Positions 15,026-29,376 of a stretch of DNA of 64,000 nt are shown piece by piece. A model generated the notes under the pieces. The model searched no databases, had not been told where the DNA came from, and was given only the letters and a program-made list of their open reading frames with translations. The stretch is from NCBI GenBank assembly GCA_000181795.3, contig CM012955.1:9508056-9572055 (forward strand), read 5' to 3'. A program made the position numbers and the translations under genes. The DNA comes from Trichinella spiralis (lineage: Eukaryota > Nematoda > Enoplea > Trichinellida > Trichinellidae). Within the stretch, counting starts at the first letter, position 1. The number at the start of each line of letters is the position of its first letter.

Positions 15026-16363
15026 GTCTTAAAATGTTTTCTCAGCTGCTATTTAGATGAAGAAGAAGTTTTTTTCAAAGGAATAAAAAGTTTAAATTAA
15101 TTCAAACCAGATTTTTAGAAATTTTTATCCAATTACACTGATGTTACAAATTTGCAATTAGCAAAATGTATACGATGATCAATTCAGTTAATTTTCATTT
15201 TCAAAAAGTCACGAAACATATGGAATATGAATTTGAAATAGTAATAATAATGAATAGCAAGTAAGCAGTAGCAGATTCTGAACGATAAAATTCAGCTGCC
15301 AAAAAAAAGACCCTTTATTATTACTTCACAAATTTAAGAGTAAAATAGTGAAAAAGTAAGAAAAAGCGCAATAACTGTTTTTGCAAAGATATGCTAATCA
15401 ATAAATAATAAAATGCTTTATGATGAAGCAAAAATAAATTTTCTATTCAGTAATAAGCATCACTTGTCTGAAACATTATTGAATTGGGTTGGAAAATGTT
15501 CAGTTGATAAAAGAAGGTGAAAACTGAGTCTTGGATAATCAATTCATAATGAAGTCATCAAAATTAGCTTAAGAGAAACTATTCAATATTTGGTCATTTT
15601 ACAATTTTCCTCTTTTAAAAAGAGTAATTTTTATTTGAATTGCTTCATATGTTTCAAGAAAATTAAAGTACATGAATAAGAATATTTGTCCACGAATATT
15701 ACCACTTTGTGAAAACAAATCACCAAAAGCACTTCTCCTAGATCGCACAATTGTGATTCTATTTGAATATGCAGCAGTTTCTTAAATGAGTGCAATTACA
15801 GTAGTCAATAAATTTTAGCTCCAATGAAACACTAGTTTGAAACATAGTTGTATAGAAATGTAAAATTGATATAACTGATAAATAAACATGAATGGAAAAT
15901 TAATAACAACATTAATAATAAGCAACAATATTCACAACTGAAATGACTAAAGCAATAAGACAATAGTGTTGCATTTTGGCTAATAAAATAAATATTTGCA
16001 TTTGCAGAAATGGAATCGTTTCGCTAGATTGAATAACCCAAAAAGGAAAAACAAATTCATACCAAAGCATTGCATTGAAATCAATCTTCAAGAATGGGAA
16101 AATATTGCTTTAAGAAAGAAGGAAAAATGCAAATTTATTCATTCCTTTGCTTTTAAAATTAAAAAACAGAAATAAAACAGTTTAAAAAACATAATAAACA
16201 AATCAAGCATTTGTAAAAATGAACATATTATAAAATGAATTATTTTTATAAATTCACTTTATATATTTCCCGTACAAAGTACTAGCCCAAGCTATGTGTT
16301 TGCTTAATGGAGTGATGATGTTCAAGTTTCCTTACAAAAAGTAACAATGTAAAAATGGACGAG

Positions 16364-16394
16364 TAGTTAATTAGTTAGTTAGTTAGTTAGTTAG
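16364..16394. repeat. (TTAG)n run
   Basis: About seven TTAG units with one change near the end. The unit differs from the usual TTAGG, TTAGGC and TTAGGG telomere units and the run is interstitial. Confidence 0.9.
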
Positions 16395-19004
16395 TCAGTT
16401 GGATGAAAGAAATGTGTAGCAATTACGCTTGCAGATAAAAATATTTTCATAACACGGTTAGTATTCATAATCAATGCATCAATGAAAAAAAGTAAAAATC
16501 AATGAAACAAACAATAATACACTTTTAAGATGATTTTATACTGCCAACAAAATAATGTCTTGTTGAAGTGTCATCTTGAGGTGAATGAAAAGTTTCAAAT
16601 TTGCATCTACATTTATTTATGCTAGAAATGATTTCAGCAATAACAATATTTTCTTTTGAAAATGATTGTGGAGGATCAGAAGAAGAGTTTGTAAAAATTG
16701 TCTCTTCAAATAATCCAAATCAACCGCTATTTTCTCCCAAATTTACATATAATCAATAATATATTTTGTCATTGATGAAGAACATGTGTCAGATCAAGAA
16801 TCAAGAGAAAATCTTTCCCGATTTTAAACTGCACCATAATTACCGTTTTGTTTTCACAGACCAATAAAAGATGCAATTCATAAATTATTTGCCGTTTCTC
16901 AATTAGTCAATCACTTAACAACTTTAAATCAATTTAGCAGTAAAGAGTCGTAACTAAAAAAACTGCATCAGCGGCAGCAGCAGAAATTTTGAAAACTGAG
17001 TTTGTAAAACTTTTTCTCATAAAAGCTCGTTTCTTTCGAGCTAATGTTTGAAATGAGCACTGCTATCAGCATGTCGATACATACAACACTACAGTATCTA
17101 TCCTTATAGTATGAAATACAATTAATGTAAAAAACATGTTTTGCTAGCCATAGACAACGTTTTTTACAGATATTTTGATTAAAGTAATAAAACTTTGAAT
17201 TCAATTGCCGCCATGCTGCTTTTATAATAGTTGCTTATCATTTATGGAAGTTTCGAAATTTTCAAAGAAACATCCTAACTACAACTGAAGCAAAGTCCTG
17301 TTATAATAGCATACTGTGGAAAAAAAATTAACCGACTACCAACACACTAATTAGTGAATACTCATAAAATATAAAAAAAATTGCATTTAAAATAAAAAAG
17401 TACTTACACTTTTATGAGTAGTTGATACGCAACGTAGTTGTTGAAGATTGTTAATAAAGGCTCGGCTTTGTCTTCGCGTCGAAAATCAGAAGATACTTAA
17501 AAAAGAATTCATTTACAGCATTCTACTGAAGTTGTGAAGCAAAATGTAAAAAGCATACAGTACAAATGTGCATTTCGTTTAAAAGTAGAATCAATTCATG
17601 CTGTTCAAATGTATTTTATTTAAAAATGAAAAGTAAATATGACATGAAAACCATCCACATGTGGATCTTTACATAACAAATGTGCAAATTAAGCGGTGTA
17701 GTCTATTTATAAAGTTTTTATCACAGTCCATCAATCCTACAATGAATACGGATATCCATCCACTTCAGCAGTTTATTAAAGCAGTCCATTTGAAATGGTA
17801 AAAATCAAAATGATTAAAAATTAGTAACAGTTATGAAACAATTTTGTTCATAAAAGTGTAAACAATGCTCGACAATTCAACCGACAAAAATGTATATCAT
17901 CAATTAAATAATAGAAAGAAAGAACAATGATAAAAAAAGAACAAATCCAACAGCTTAGAAGTTCATTTATTTCATAATATTATATTATAATTGATGAAAA
18001 TTTTCCTTTTTTTAAGTCAATAGTATATATATGGTATAATAGAAATGTTCGTTTGGATTGGATTGCAGATAAAAAAAATTCTCTTCTCAAAATTGAATTT
18101 AAATTTTCTATTTATAAAATATGGACAATTTACCTGATGATAAAAGAAGATGATAAAACCAATTTTCCCCTTAATACAGTATACCTGTAGTAAGAGTAAA
18201 AAATAACAGTGGTGGAAGAAGATTTACAAGTGGAAGAGAAAAATGAAGTTTTTCAAACTTTCTGGCATCCCAAAAAGTGTGTGTGTGTATGTGAGTGGGG
18301 GGTAGAGAGAGTTTCAAAAGTGAAGAAACAGCCAGATATTCAAGTAATGTCAATTCATTAATTTGTAATAAAATTAAGCAACCATGATAGTATTATTATT
18401 ATTATAGTTGATTTGAAATATCAATCAGTTGGTTTTTGTTTTTTAAAGCACGCCTATTGGGCAAGTTGTGCACGAAGTTGGAGGAGCGGCAGGCAGATGT
18501 GGTGAAAAATAGACCGGCCGGCCGCTTTCAGTTGACCATGTCTTGCACAGCTGCTTCTTAAACAGTGAGCAAGATATATTCATTTCAGAAAATTAAATCG
18601 ACAACTTGATGACTTTTCGAGCTTTAATGACAGCTGGTATTGAAGCTGCTGGAAATGGTTTTTTAAGCATAAAATAAAGCGAATTATTGCTTTTCGAAAA
18701 TTTGTTGTCTTTTTGTTTGTTGAAAACATTTGCCAATAAGTTGTTCTGCATTCCTATCAGTTTTGCAATGGTTTTTTCCAAGCCCACTTGGTTGAAAAAA
18801 CAAATAAATAAAATCTAGACAATGATAAATAGCAACGTGCAGCAAAAAAAATACAAGCAACTTTGAGCGTGTTATATATAATTCATTTGTCTGGGTGTGA
18901 AGTTGTTGAAAATTGCAAAATACGCGCAATAAATAAATACATGCATAAATACTACAACATATATGCTTATGTGCTTGGTTTTATTTCATATTATTTTCTT
19001 TTTT

Positions 19005-19008
<4 letters not shown>

Positions 19009-19035
<27 letters not shown>
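19009..19035. repeat. (TA)n microsatellite
   Basis: About thirteen perfect units. Confidence 0.95.
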
Positions 19036-22000
19036 TACTACTTCTTAGCTTCATTATTTATTTCACCACTTCAAACAGTACATTTTTAATCTTTGCCACT
19101 ATGTGTGCTTATCGGTAATCTTAAAACTGTTGGTAATCAAGTTGCGTTTGGAGGAAAATAAAGATGCCGAGAACTAACGACTTATTCAGCAGGGAAATGC
19201 TAGCCGATTAATCGATTACAGCCAGAAATTAAGAGATGCGTTCCTAGACAGACAAGGCGCTGCTCGATCATGCAAGCCAGTTAAGCTTCGCAAAACATTA
19301 ATTATGCTTAAATATGCCATTTTGGAATGCCTTTTATATTATAGGTTGGCAATATTTTTGCATTGATTGTTCAAAGAAATAAAAACACTTGCACATATCA
19401 TCATCACTGATCAATATGAATAATATGATCACACACACGCACACAAAACAAGCATGAAAGTAAAAGTTTAAAAAAATTCAACATATTTTAGTGGATTTTT
19501 TTTCTTTTTTCCTCTTTCTATACATAAAATTCACCATGTACCATAAAGAAAAAGTTACCACGTAAAAATATCTGACACGATCAAAAAGCAATTGCTAAAC
19601 AGTTAGCGTATATTTGCAATATACAAACTGAACACAGAATGGAATATTTCGTAAAAAAAAACAAAGCACCTTTTCTTACTCTGTTGCTTACTTACACTGA
19701 CGTTGCTCCAAAACTAACAATTCGCACTACTTATGTTACTTTATTTTTGTTTTCTCTTGAAATTATTATTATCACATCATAATGAAATATTTTATCAGCA
19801 TCGATTGTATTTATTAATTTTGTAAAAAAGAAAGGGAATGGAAAAATTTGCAAACAATTTGCTATCAGAGACAGTTTATGATGGCAAACATGGAAATTGT
19901 AAAATGCAATGGAAAATGTTTCTTCCGATCAGAATCAATTTGCATCAAAAATGAAATAGACCATTTCGAATGTGGAATATTAACAGATAAATATGAAGAA
20001 GAAAATTTTTTCATTGCATTTAGAATCTTTCTTTTTTGAAAATTTAGAATGAGAAAAAAAATCGATTATATTATATATAAATATTGAACTATAATTATTG
20101 GAGTGAAATATTATTGTAAAATGGAACAATTCCCTTCCAGGTAAAGCACAATTATCCACTGAGTAGTGCTGCGATAAATCATATTTAAACATCGCGAAAG
20201 TGATCACACAATATAGATATCAAAATTAGCATATTATGCATAACGGTAACGATGTTATTTTGTCTCGTCTGAAAGAATTAATTCTCTTTGCAATCACAAC
20301 TTTCCCATCGTGAACATTGGAAATTATTTTTCATCGATAAATACAATTTGAATAAATTGTTCGCTTCTTTTTTTAATATATGAAATTAAAAATTATTCGG
20401 AAAAGTTTGATTATTGGAAATTTAAATTATTACCTTCCAAATAAACAACATTCTTATTGAAATAGCAATTTGAAAAAAAAACAGAATCAGAAATTTCACA
20501 TATAGCTGCTGCAAAGTGGCGTGGTTGTTCAATTTTGTAATTTTGAAAATATTATTGAATTTATATTTCCAAAAACTCAGTCAGAAGAAGTTAATCTTGA
20601 AGTTCAGTTCAGAGGCTGATTTTTCTGAAATGTAATTTCGCTTTATGTTGGCATTTTCGATTTTTCAAATGGTATTCGAAAAATTATCATTATGAAAAGA
20701 TATTTCAGTTTCGGACAAATTGTGCAAAGGCCAATAGGAGCCATTAGCAATTTGCACAATCAATCAAAGGTAAAAAGCCCCGTTTGAAGTTGAAAAATGA
20801 CTCCATCTATTTAATTCATGATTAAAGAGCAGACCACATTTTTACATGGAATACAAACGCTAGTAACATTTATTTTTGTGCATCTACGTTAAACTGGTGG
20901 TCAAAACGCTTGTTGTAGTAATGTTTTGATGCCATTGTCGGCTGTTAATAATAATGATTGGAAAAAATCGATCTGGATAACTGCTTTGCCAAACAAGGAC
21001 AAGCGGCAGCAGATGGTGATGTGATGTCTTGATTAGAAACATGGAAAACATTTTGAAAAAATCGGCAATATAATTCTTAAGCTAAGAAAGGAAAATATCC
21101 ATTTCCGTGTTTATTGCACGGTCAGACAAGCAAAAGCACACTATTGGACAAAGAAGAAAATTAATTGCGCTTCATTCATCATTAAATCTAACACTCATAA
21201 ACGGAACAGTGTTAAAACAATTAATAAATAATTGTCAATAACATCGATTATCTTTATTATTATTATTATTATTGAGATGAGAATATTTTTTTTACATATA
21301 TAATTTTCATTTTGAACTTTTCCATTTTAAGCACAAATATCAATTGATAATTGAAAAATTATTCACATGCAATTAAAAATTTCGAGTAAATGTACAAATT
21401 TTTATTTCATTTATATCCTTTGAGTTGATGAATCAGATTTCAGCAGACGCTTTAAAGAATATTCGAATCGTGCACTTATCAAAGCAATCAAATGGTGCGC
21501 AAATTAGCCGATTTTCTATCTAATCAGTAGACTAATATTGAAGATTAGAGATTGAAGACAACAATTAGCATACTAATTTGCATAACGAAACGAGAAACAC
21601 AACCTGCTGTGATGGAATGAATAGAAATAAATGGACAAATTTTTTCCCAATAAACAAATGCATACACACGCATGTATATATATCTATATATGTATAAAGG
21701 ATTAGCACGCTCTATGCAATGTTGGGAAATGTAAAATGATAGTTTTCATCAAACTGGAACTTGAAAAAAATATTCATAATAATTATCTGTTTCTCATAAA
21801 TATTATTTAGCAATTTTTTCTAATGAAAATGTATCATCTTATAAAAGTTACATCTAATAGATCTGTGCTCGTAAACGAAATGCAAAAATATTCTTCATAA
21901 CATGTTGCTTTGATCGGTTGAAAATTGGATAAGAGAAAACAAACAAATCCGCAGTCTTAATTCAATAAACACAAATACGCTTTGTTATATTAATTTACAA

Positions 22001-23397
22001 TCTCCATTAGAATTGAAGAATTAGCGCTTCACTATTCCAATGCCGGTCGGTCACTTCAGTGCGTAAAGTAAAGTAATACTGCTCATTGGTTGTTCATTAT
22101 TGAACTGCTTGTAGTTGAAGCAAATTATCCGAAAATTATGAAAAATCAAAGTATCCAAGTGAAACCCAATTTATCACTAATGAATGAAAAATTTTTAAAT
22201 TCAATAAAAAAGAATAATACCAAACCATATTTAAATCATAAAATATACCAATTTTAGCGTTTAAAATGATAATAACCATGAAAAAAATGAAATTGAAAAA
22301 CTAAATGAAAAAAAACGACAAAGAAACAGTTGAACAGAAGCAATGTATATTATTACATGTGCAAAGTTGACCAATTTGTCCACGTATATACTGCATGTAT
22401 GCTATAAATTCCCATATGATCATTATTTGTACTAATATTAATGGACAAATTGTACTAACAACTGTTCAATGAATTTCTGCAACTGAAAGCATGCACAGCT
22501 TTACAAATTATATATTTATTGACAACTAATATAAGTGGATAGATACAGTTTTGACAAGTAATTATAATAATCAAACATTAATCTGCATGTGCGAAATGTG
22601 TATATATTAATTATAATTGCACATATGTAAGTATGCATTTGTATTTCCAAAAGAAAAGTATTGCTCAATTGAAGTCTTTTTTTTCAAATTTCACTTCAGT
22701 AATTATACTTTTATCACCAAATACGAATAAATAATGGAATTGAAATTCAATAAGATAAACAACAAAGCATCTGAAGAAGAAGAAGAAGAAGATAAAGCAA
22801 TTCATAAATTCAATGTTTGAAGTTTCTGAACTGAATATCTCTGCAAATTCACCTCTGAATCTATATAGCACCCATTTCAAGTTTGCAATTATTTCAACAA
22901 ATGCAAATGAAGAAAAATGAATAAATTTGTGCAATTTGTTAAAATCGACGTTGGAAAAAAAACTGACATGTTCAGTGTTTGAAGTGGTTGAAACTTTTGA
23001 AACTATCGACAGAGATCATCTTTATCAATAAAAAGAAAACAAAAAAAAACAGAAGATGCAATATTGATTTGATCAATGGCTTCAATTAATCAGTCAGTTT
23101 GTAATTTTTAAATATTTTTCTATTTGAAAATGCATTTGCAAAATTGTTGATCTTGACCATCAAATTATACCAACATACAAGATAGGCTAAATTGGTTATT
23201 TTTTGAAGTAAATAAATGGAAATTTAAAAAAGAAAAAGAAATCTAATAAAACAACAACACCGAATTATTCGTTAAATTTCATGTTTCAATGATAATTTCT
23301 GTATTATTCGTGCAGTTGTACAATAGGAATAGAATGCAAAATAAAATCAGTTGTTCTTTCATGTCATACAGATGAAGAGATCAAAGAAAAACGGTTC

Positions 23398-23420
23398 ATT
23401 CAATTCAATTCAATTCAATT
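23398..23420. repeat. (TTCAA)n run
   Basis: Four pentanucleotide units. Confidence 0.85.
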
Positions 23421-26400
23421 ATCCTAGCACATTGATAATTGTACTGTTCATACAGTGTAATTACATGTAAAAAACATTTTTTTAATAATAATAATAATAA
23501 TCAGGAATTAAATCAAAAAGCATAATCGTTACATAGGAATATATTTAATAAAACAGTGGCTTATTTTGCGACAAGATGATCAAGACAAGAGACAGAAAAT
23601 CAATCAAAAAATAAATTGCCCCTCATTTTTCTGGACCCTGATTACAATGGAAGTGTTGATATTGAACAATTTTGAAATCACCTGCCATATAGTGTTAGTA
23701 AAACTTAGATGGAACAAGTGAACATTTCTTTTCATCACCAATTACACTAACACACTAATGCAATTCGATTTAATATTCATAATCATAATTAATATTTCAT
23801 ATTTTCATATATTAAAGCGTCCTGGCCTGCAGGCAAATACCAATAATTGTAACTTTATATGTTCAGGAAAATATATTTTAAATTTGTTTGTTAAAATAAA
23901 TAAAGTCGAATGATAGAATTCATTCAATATTCACGGAGAGGATTTGTGTTGAAGAAAAGTTTCCAAGAGGTGTGGCAATTGAAACTCACAAACTGTGCAC
24001 TGATTTTCGATAGCTTCAACAGTCCCTGTAAAGTGAAGTAGTACTTCGATGTATGAAGAAAATGTACAATCATTTATTGTTCTTCAAGAATGATTTCAGT
24101 CTCTCCTTATGTAAATAATACTACTGCTACTACTACTACTACTAATAATAATAATATATGTGTAACAAATTGAAACATCACAAGCTGTACTGGCGGCATA
24201 TCATTTTACCTGCTCACATTAGCAATATCATTTAATTATGTCAAAATTATTGATGAAAAAAGAAACAGAAAAAAGAAAAGAAAAGACAAGAAAAAAATTT
24301 CATTTATTATCACAATGAACATTTGAAAAATGTTCAAATGTTGCAGAATATTGAAGCTTTAGAAAATTCAAAAAACAAACCAACATTACAACACAACTAG
24401 TATAACAATTAAAATTCCAAGTTTTTCAATGAAATTTGTTAGCAGAAAAAAATATGATGAAAACAAATAGAAAAACAAAAAACCTTCGGTTTCAAACATT
24501 TCCTTCTGGTAAAAAAATTTTTTTAAACTTAATTAGAATACTTTTGCTTGATCAATTTTTGCTGATTCTTCGAATATGAGCCGCCAATATTAGCGACAAT
24601 CATAATACAATATACAAGAAGCGAGCGTGGAACAAGAAGCAATTGCACGTTACGGTTGGCAATTTCAAAAAATGGAAGATAATCATAGTTGAATAATTAA
24701 GTTTCATAGAAACACTATCGATTCACTTGTAACTTCAATTAAGATGCTCAAAACATTCTTAATTGAATTACAACGCGCAAGGGTGGAGAAAAATTCTATT
24801 CCAAAAATGTACACGAAAAATCACTGTCTTTGTTTTCCAAAAAATAAATTAATAATTGCATATCATTTCATTTGTTATCGAAGCAATCTAAAAATCCTAT
24901 GAATGCTCTGTTTTTCTTTATGCAACTGCTTCCAATCTCATTAACTTTACATATTTTAATTATTGGTCTCATTTATAAATAAGAGAAACGCATTTTACTG
25001 ACAACAACAATAAGAAACAAAAAAAAATGCATCACTTCATAAATTGATAAGTTTTAAAAGTAAAAATAACAAAAGCTGAAACAAATTCTCCCATTAAAAA
25101 TAGCGATTATTGAATTATTGAACAAAAAATCACTTATCACTACTGGAGAATAAAATTGCATAAATTTTTTTTGTTAATAATATTACCGAAAGATATTTAT
25201 TTTTGTTGAATTAACATTTTGTGTTCTTGGTTTTGTTGGAAAATTTCCCAAACATTTCAATCACACACGTGATAAACAGAGGCAATTTCGTAAAGAATAT
25301 ATTGCTTTCGAGATCTGTTTAAATAATGCAAATAAACTGCACCTGCACCAAGAATTTCACGTCTTCATTAATAAATATCTATTAATATTCAATTATTTCA
25401 AAGAAGACAATAATTATTACTCGAAATGAAGAATAGATTAGAATAATTTTTTGTTGGTTTGTATTTTAATTACTCTGTTGACGAGTGACAAAAAAAATCA
25501 GGATGAATTGTACAAAATATACATTAATTTTAAATTGTAAAAAAGAAAAAAGAAATGATGAAATTATGATCAGATATTATCATAAATAACTTATTGATTG
25601 AATGAATGGATAAAGAAAAAGAAGAAAAACAGTGGAAAAAATGGTTTCTTTCACAATGGAACCAGTGCCTGTATGGAAAAGAATTCAATAAGCAAGCATG
25701 TGTTATTATTATTATTATTGTTGTTGGTGTTGTTGAAATACAGAAAAGAAGGAAGAAAAAACAAGCAAAACTGCTGCATGATATGAAGATGTATATTAAA
25801 ATGGAAAAATAATTTTGTAAAATTTGCAAACGATGCTAGCCAAACCGCTGACTTGTACCAAAACAACAGCCAAAACAGGGATGCCAAAATCTTTCCGATC
25901 ATTTAGAGCTAATTACTTAAATGCAAGTGTAATTAAAAGCCCACATCAATGTTCAACATGCACAAGAGTGGATCGATTTTTATCAAGGATTATTGAAATG
26001 TACATTCCATTAGGTATTCAAGATTGATATTTAAACATTGCGTGCCGAAATATTTCTTTCCCCTCATCATATGCACAAATTCTCACCTGAGCAGTATCGC
26101 GCCTTGACAAAAAAAAAACCTCACCACTTTTTACCAATGGTAAGGTTCATTATATATATCCAATGATTTTTCTAAATTTCTTTTCTTTTTCAAAACTATC
26201 TATTCAAACAGGAGAATTGACGATAGATTTCATGTAAATAAATAAATAAATATCTATATATATACATATATAGATATAGATATTTGACAACAATGCAGTC
26301 AATGATGGATAATTATGATCAGAATGATGATTGAAAATTAGAAAATAGAAAATTGAGTTGTTCAAATAAAGTTCAGAATGCACAAAAACAACGAAATCAA

Positions 26401-26708
26401 TCAATCAATCAATCTGTGTATAGCTAATATGAAATGTTTTATATTTGGATAAAATGTTTTCACATATCAATTCCTAAAATAAATTTCCACAAATAAACTG
26501 AAATAAGTCCTGGTTGGAAAAACTGTGTGAAAAAGTTTTTCTTTACCACTGACTGTCATGTGAATTTGCTTGTTCAAGCTCACTATTTGTATTTTTTATT
26601 GCTATTATCAGATTTTATTATTTTATTATCAAAAATGAAGTTGCATTGAAAATTGAAATGCAAATTAAATGTTCACATTTTGAAAAAGAATAAAGAAATA
26701 TTTTTATA

Positions 26709-26725
26709 TAATAATAATAATGATG

Positions 26726-26757
<32 letters not shown>
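26709..26757. repeat. Mixed (AAT)n, (GAT)n and (AATGAT)n run
   Basis: Adjacent AAT, GAT and ATAATG-type units in about 50 bases, a compound microsatellite. Confidence 0.85.
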
Positions 26758-27137
26758 TCTAAGAATATCATTCAACTGTTCAACCGTGGAAAATTTGCAT
26801 GGATATGCGCTTAAGCCGTAAGAAACTGAATTCGATAATTTTCAATAATATGAAATTGCGATAAACGAAACAAATGCACCATGTAGTTATGATAAAATCA
26901 ACTCACTTATTAGTATTATTATTGTACCAAAACGATTACAACGTTCCAATTGAAGAATTGCTGTTGCTGTTGTTCATCATACATGCAAAGATAGCTGATT
27001 TTTTTTCAAAAAAAATAAAAAAATAAAAAATTTAAATAAATATATAATAAAATGGGGAAATTCTGAATACAAAAAAACAGTAGAAGAATGTGGATGAGTG
27101 AAGTTTGGAGGCTGTCATGAAATTGCACTGCCTTATC

Positions 27138-27157
27138 GTGTGTGTGTGTGTGTGTGT
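27138..27157. repeat. (GT)n microsatellite
   Basis: Ten perfect units. Confidence 0.95.
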
Positions 27158-29351
27158 CCCAACGTGTTGAGGGGAGAGGGAAAATAATTTGTCACCACAG
27201 CAACATCTGCAACTGGTAAGTGTAATATTTAATTAAATTAAAATGTTAATTAAGCACTGAGCTGCCGCTCGTCGTTGAGTAATTTCACTGCAGCTGGAAT
27301 CGATAAATAGTTTGGCGATTTCTGTGCTGAAGGAGCAGTAAAAAAAAAGAAGAAAAGAAAGCAAGAAACGAAGCCCTTGTTCGTGTGATCCCATATTTCA
27401 ATTTTAACCTAGCGAAACTTTTCAACTGTTGCTTATTTCCGCATTGTTTTCTCAATTCTCAGAATTCTATTTACCCAGAGAAAAAAAAATAATTTCAAAA
27501 AATATCTGCAAATATGAAGAAGGAAAATTACTATGAATACAACACAAGTCTAATGTATACCACCTATTTGAAAAACATTAAATACAAATAACAGGCCAGC
27601 CAAATTTATGCCCAACTTTTTAGACAAATTTATCACATTCAATTTTTGGAATAGCAGACATTTTAATTTTTTCATAATATCAAAAAGAAAACAATAAAAT
27701 TTGAATTGCCAACGTACAGAGATGTTCCACTGTTGATGCTTACTGCCTGTCCACAGTTGAAATCAAAAATCTAAATACAATTTTAAATTGTTTTTATAAT
27801 TCAATAAATAAATAAATAACACCCATCAAAAAGCAAACAAAATATTTTTTTTCGAAAAAAAGTTGCTTCTCTTTTCTCTTCTGAAGTGCAATCTTTGTTA
27901 ACAATTTAAATATTTTGCAGTAAGAAAAGAATGAACAGAGAGAAAAAAAAAGAAAAATTTGATTTAAATTTTCAAATACTTCAAAAATGGAAATAAATAT
28001 TGAAAATTGTTTTTTTTAATTGTTCAATTCTGAGCACAGGAAACTACGTTTGCAATAAATTGAAAAATAAAACTAATTATTAAAAAGAAAAAAAATGAAA
28101 TAAAAAATTTGAAACGTCTCACTAAAATTAAATTAAATTAAATTAAATCAAATCAGAGCAAAAGCAAAAAAAACCAATAGAATAAATAATATTGTGAACT
28201 TGACTTTACAAAAAGTAATTATTCAACTTATTTCCGTTCATTTATCTGCTGCACACGGAGGAAAAAATATAATTTGAAAGTTAATTTCATAAATGATAAA
28301 TGAAAAAGCAAAAAAAATAGCTTTGAAATTCTCTTCAAAAATAACAACAACTACATATTAGAAATTCAAGATTATTTTGAAAATTACAAAAATTCTCGTC
28401 ACAGTCAGTTCGAAATGTTCTGAAACATAAGCTTCAAATCAACACCAAAACTGTATATCACATAGTGAAGGATATTATTAAATAGACACCTCTCAATTTG
28501 CATCATACAAAAAAAATTGGTAAAAGAAAAAAAAATCCCAAAATTAAATCACTACACAAAATGGATATTTTGAATTTTCACACAACGCATACCAATGCAT
28601 GCATGTGTGTACAATTTTAGAATGGGGGGAAGAAGATGAAAATCTTGCAGAAAGTAAATAAATAATTTTCATTTTCATTATTTTAAAACATTCAAACGGT
28701 TTCTCGTTTAAATTGAAATTCTTTCTCAATTTATGCTTCAATTATGTTTAATCGAATTTTTATCATGACAAAATACTATTCCTAGCCCATCTCTATTCGG
28801 CGTAAATGAAGAATCTGCTCCACTATTGACAATTTATTACATTATATTATAATTTTTGCATTTTATAATACAACAACAAGCGACAGTACATGGAAGACGT
28901 GGAAAAACAAACATCAAGTGCAACTAACAACAGAGCTAGCAAATAACTCCATTTCGACAATAACTTGTTGAAAAGAGGAGAAATAATTTTGCACTTGGCA
29001 AATTTTGAAGCTCTACAGCCAAGAAGCTTAATGCAATTTTCAAATGTAATTAGCAGTGTAGACATTTTGACTAGCCCCGAGGCTTTTTGGTGGCAACCAA
29101 AATCAATAATGCAACCAACACAATCATTTAGTTCATTTACATTATCTTCAAAAGGCTCTTAAATAAAGTGATACAGTGAAGAAAAGCAGAAATTTTACTC
29201 AACTGAACGGAGGGATATTTTTTCTGCAATCAACATCCACCTCTATCTGTTTAATAGCGGAACCATAACAAGAGTGATTGGAAAATATCTGTACGTTTAC
29301 AATAATACAAACTTATCAATCAAAAGTTTTACAAAATTCAAACCGCAATCT

Positions 29352-29376
29352 ATTAATTAATTAATTAATTAATTAA
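29352..29376. repeat. (TTAA)n run
   Basis: About six units of TTAA, a self-complementary simple repeat. Confidence 0.9.

Larger units (their letters stand above)
10001..18000. other. Non-genic AT-rich DNA, part 2
   Basis: The longest frame left of 36 kb is here (10,002-10,352, plus, 116 codons, ending CATPCDSSID) in a balanced island to about 10,530, but the opposite strand is also open and nothing identifies it. Another island is 12,600-13,220. From 13,220 to 18,000 I see only AT-rich sequence and simple repeats, apart from a weak minus-strand donor-bounded stretch at about 17,410-17,490. Confidence 0.55.

Noticed and set aside
16364-16394. Possible telomere-like TTAG repeat
   Set aside because: A seven-unit interstitial run of TTAG, not the TTAGG, TTAGGC or TTAGGG unit; a simple microsatellite is enough.
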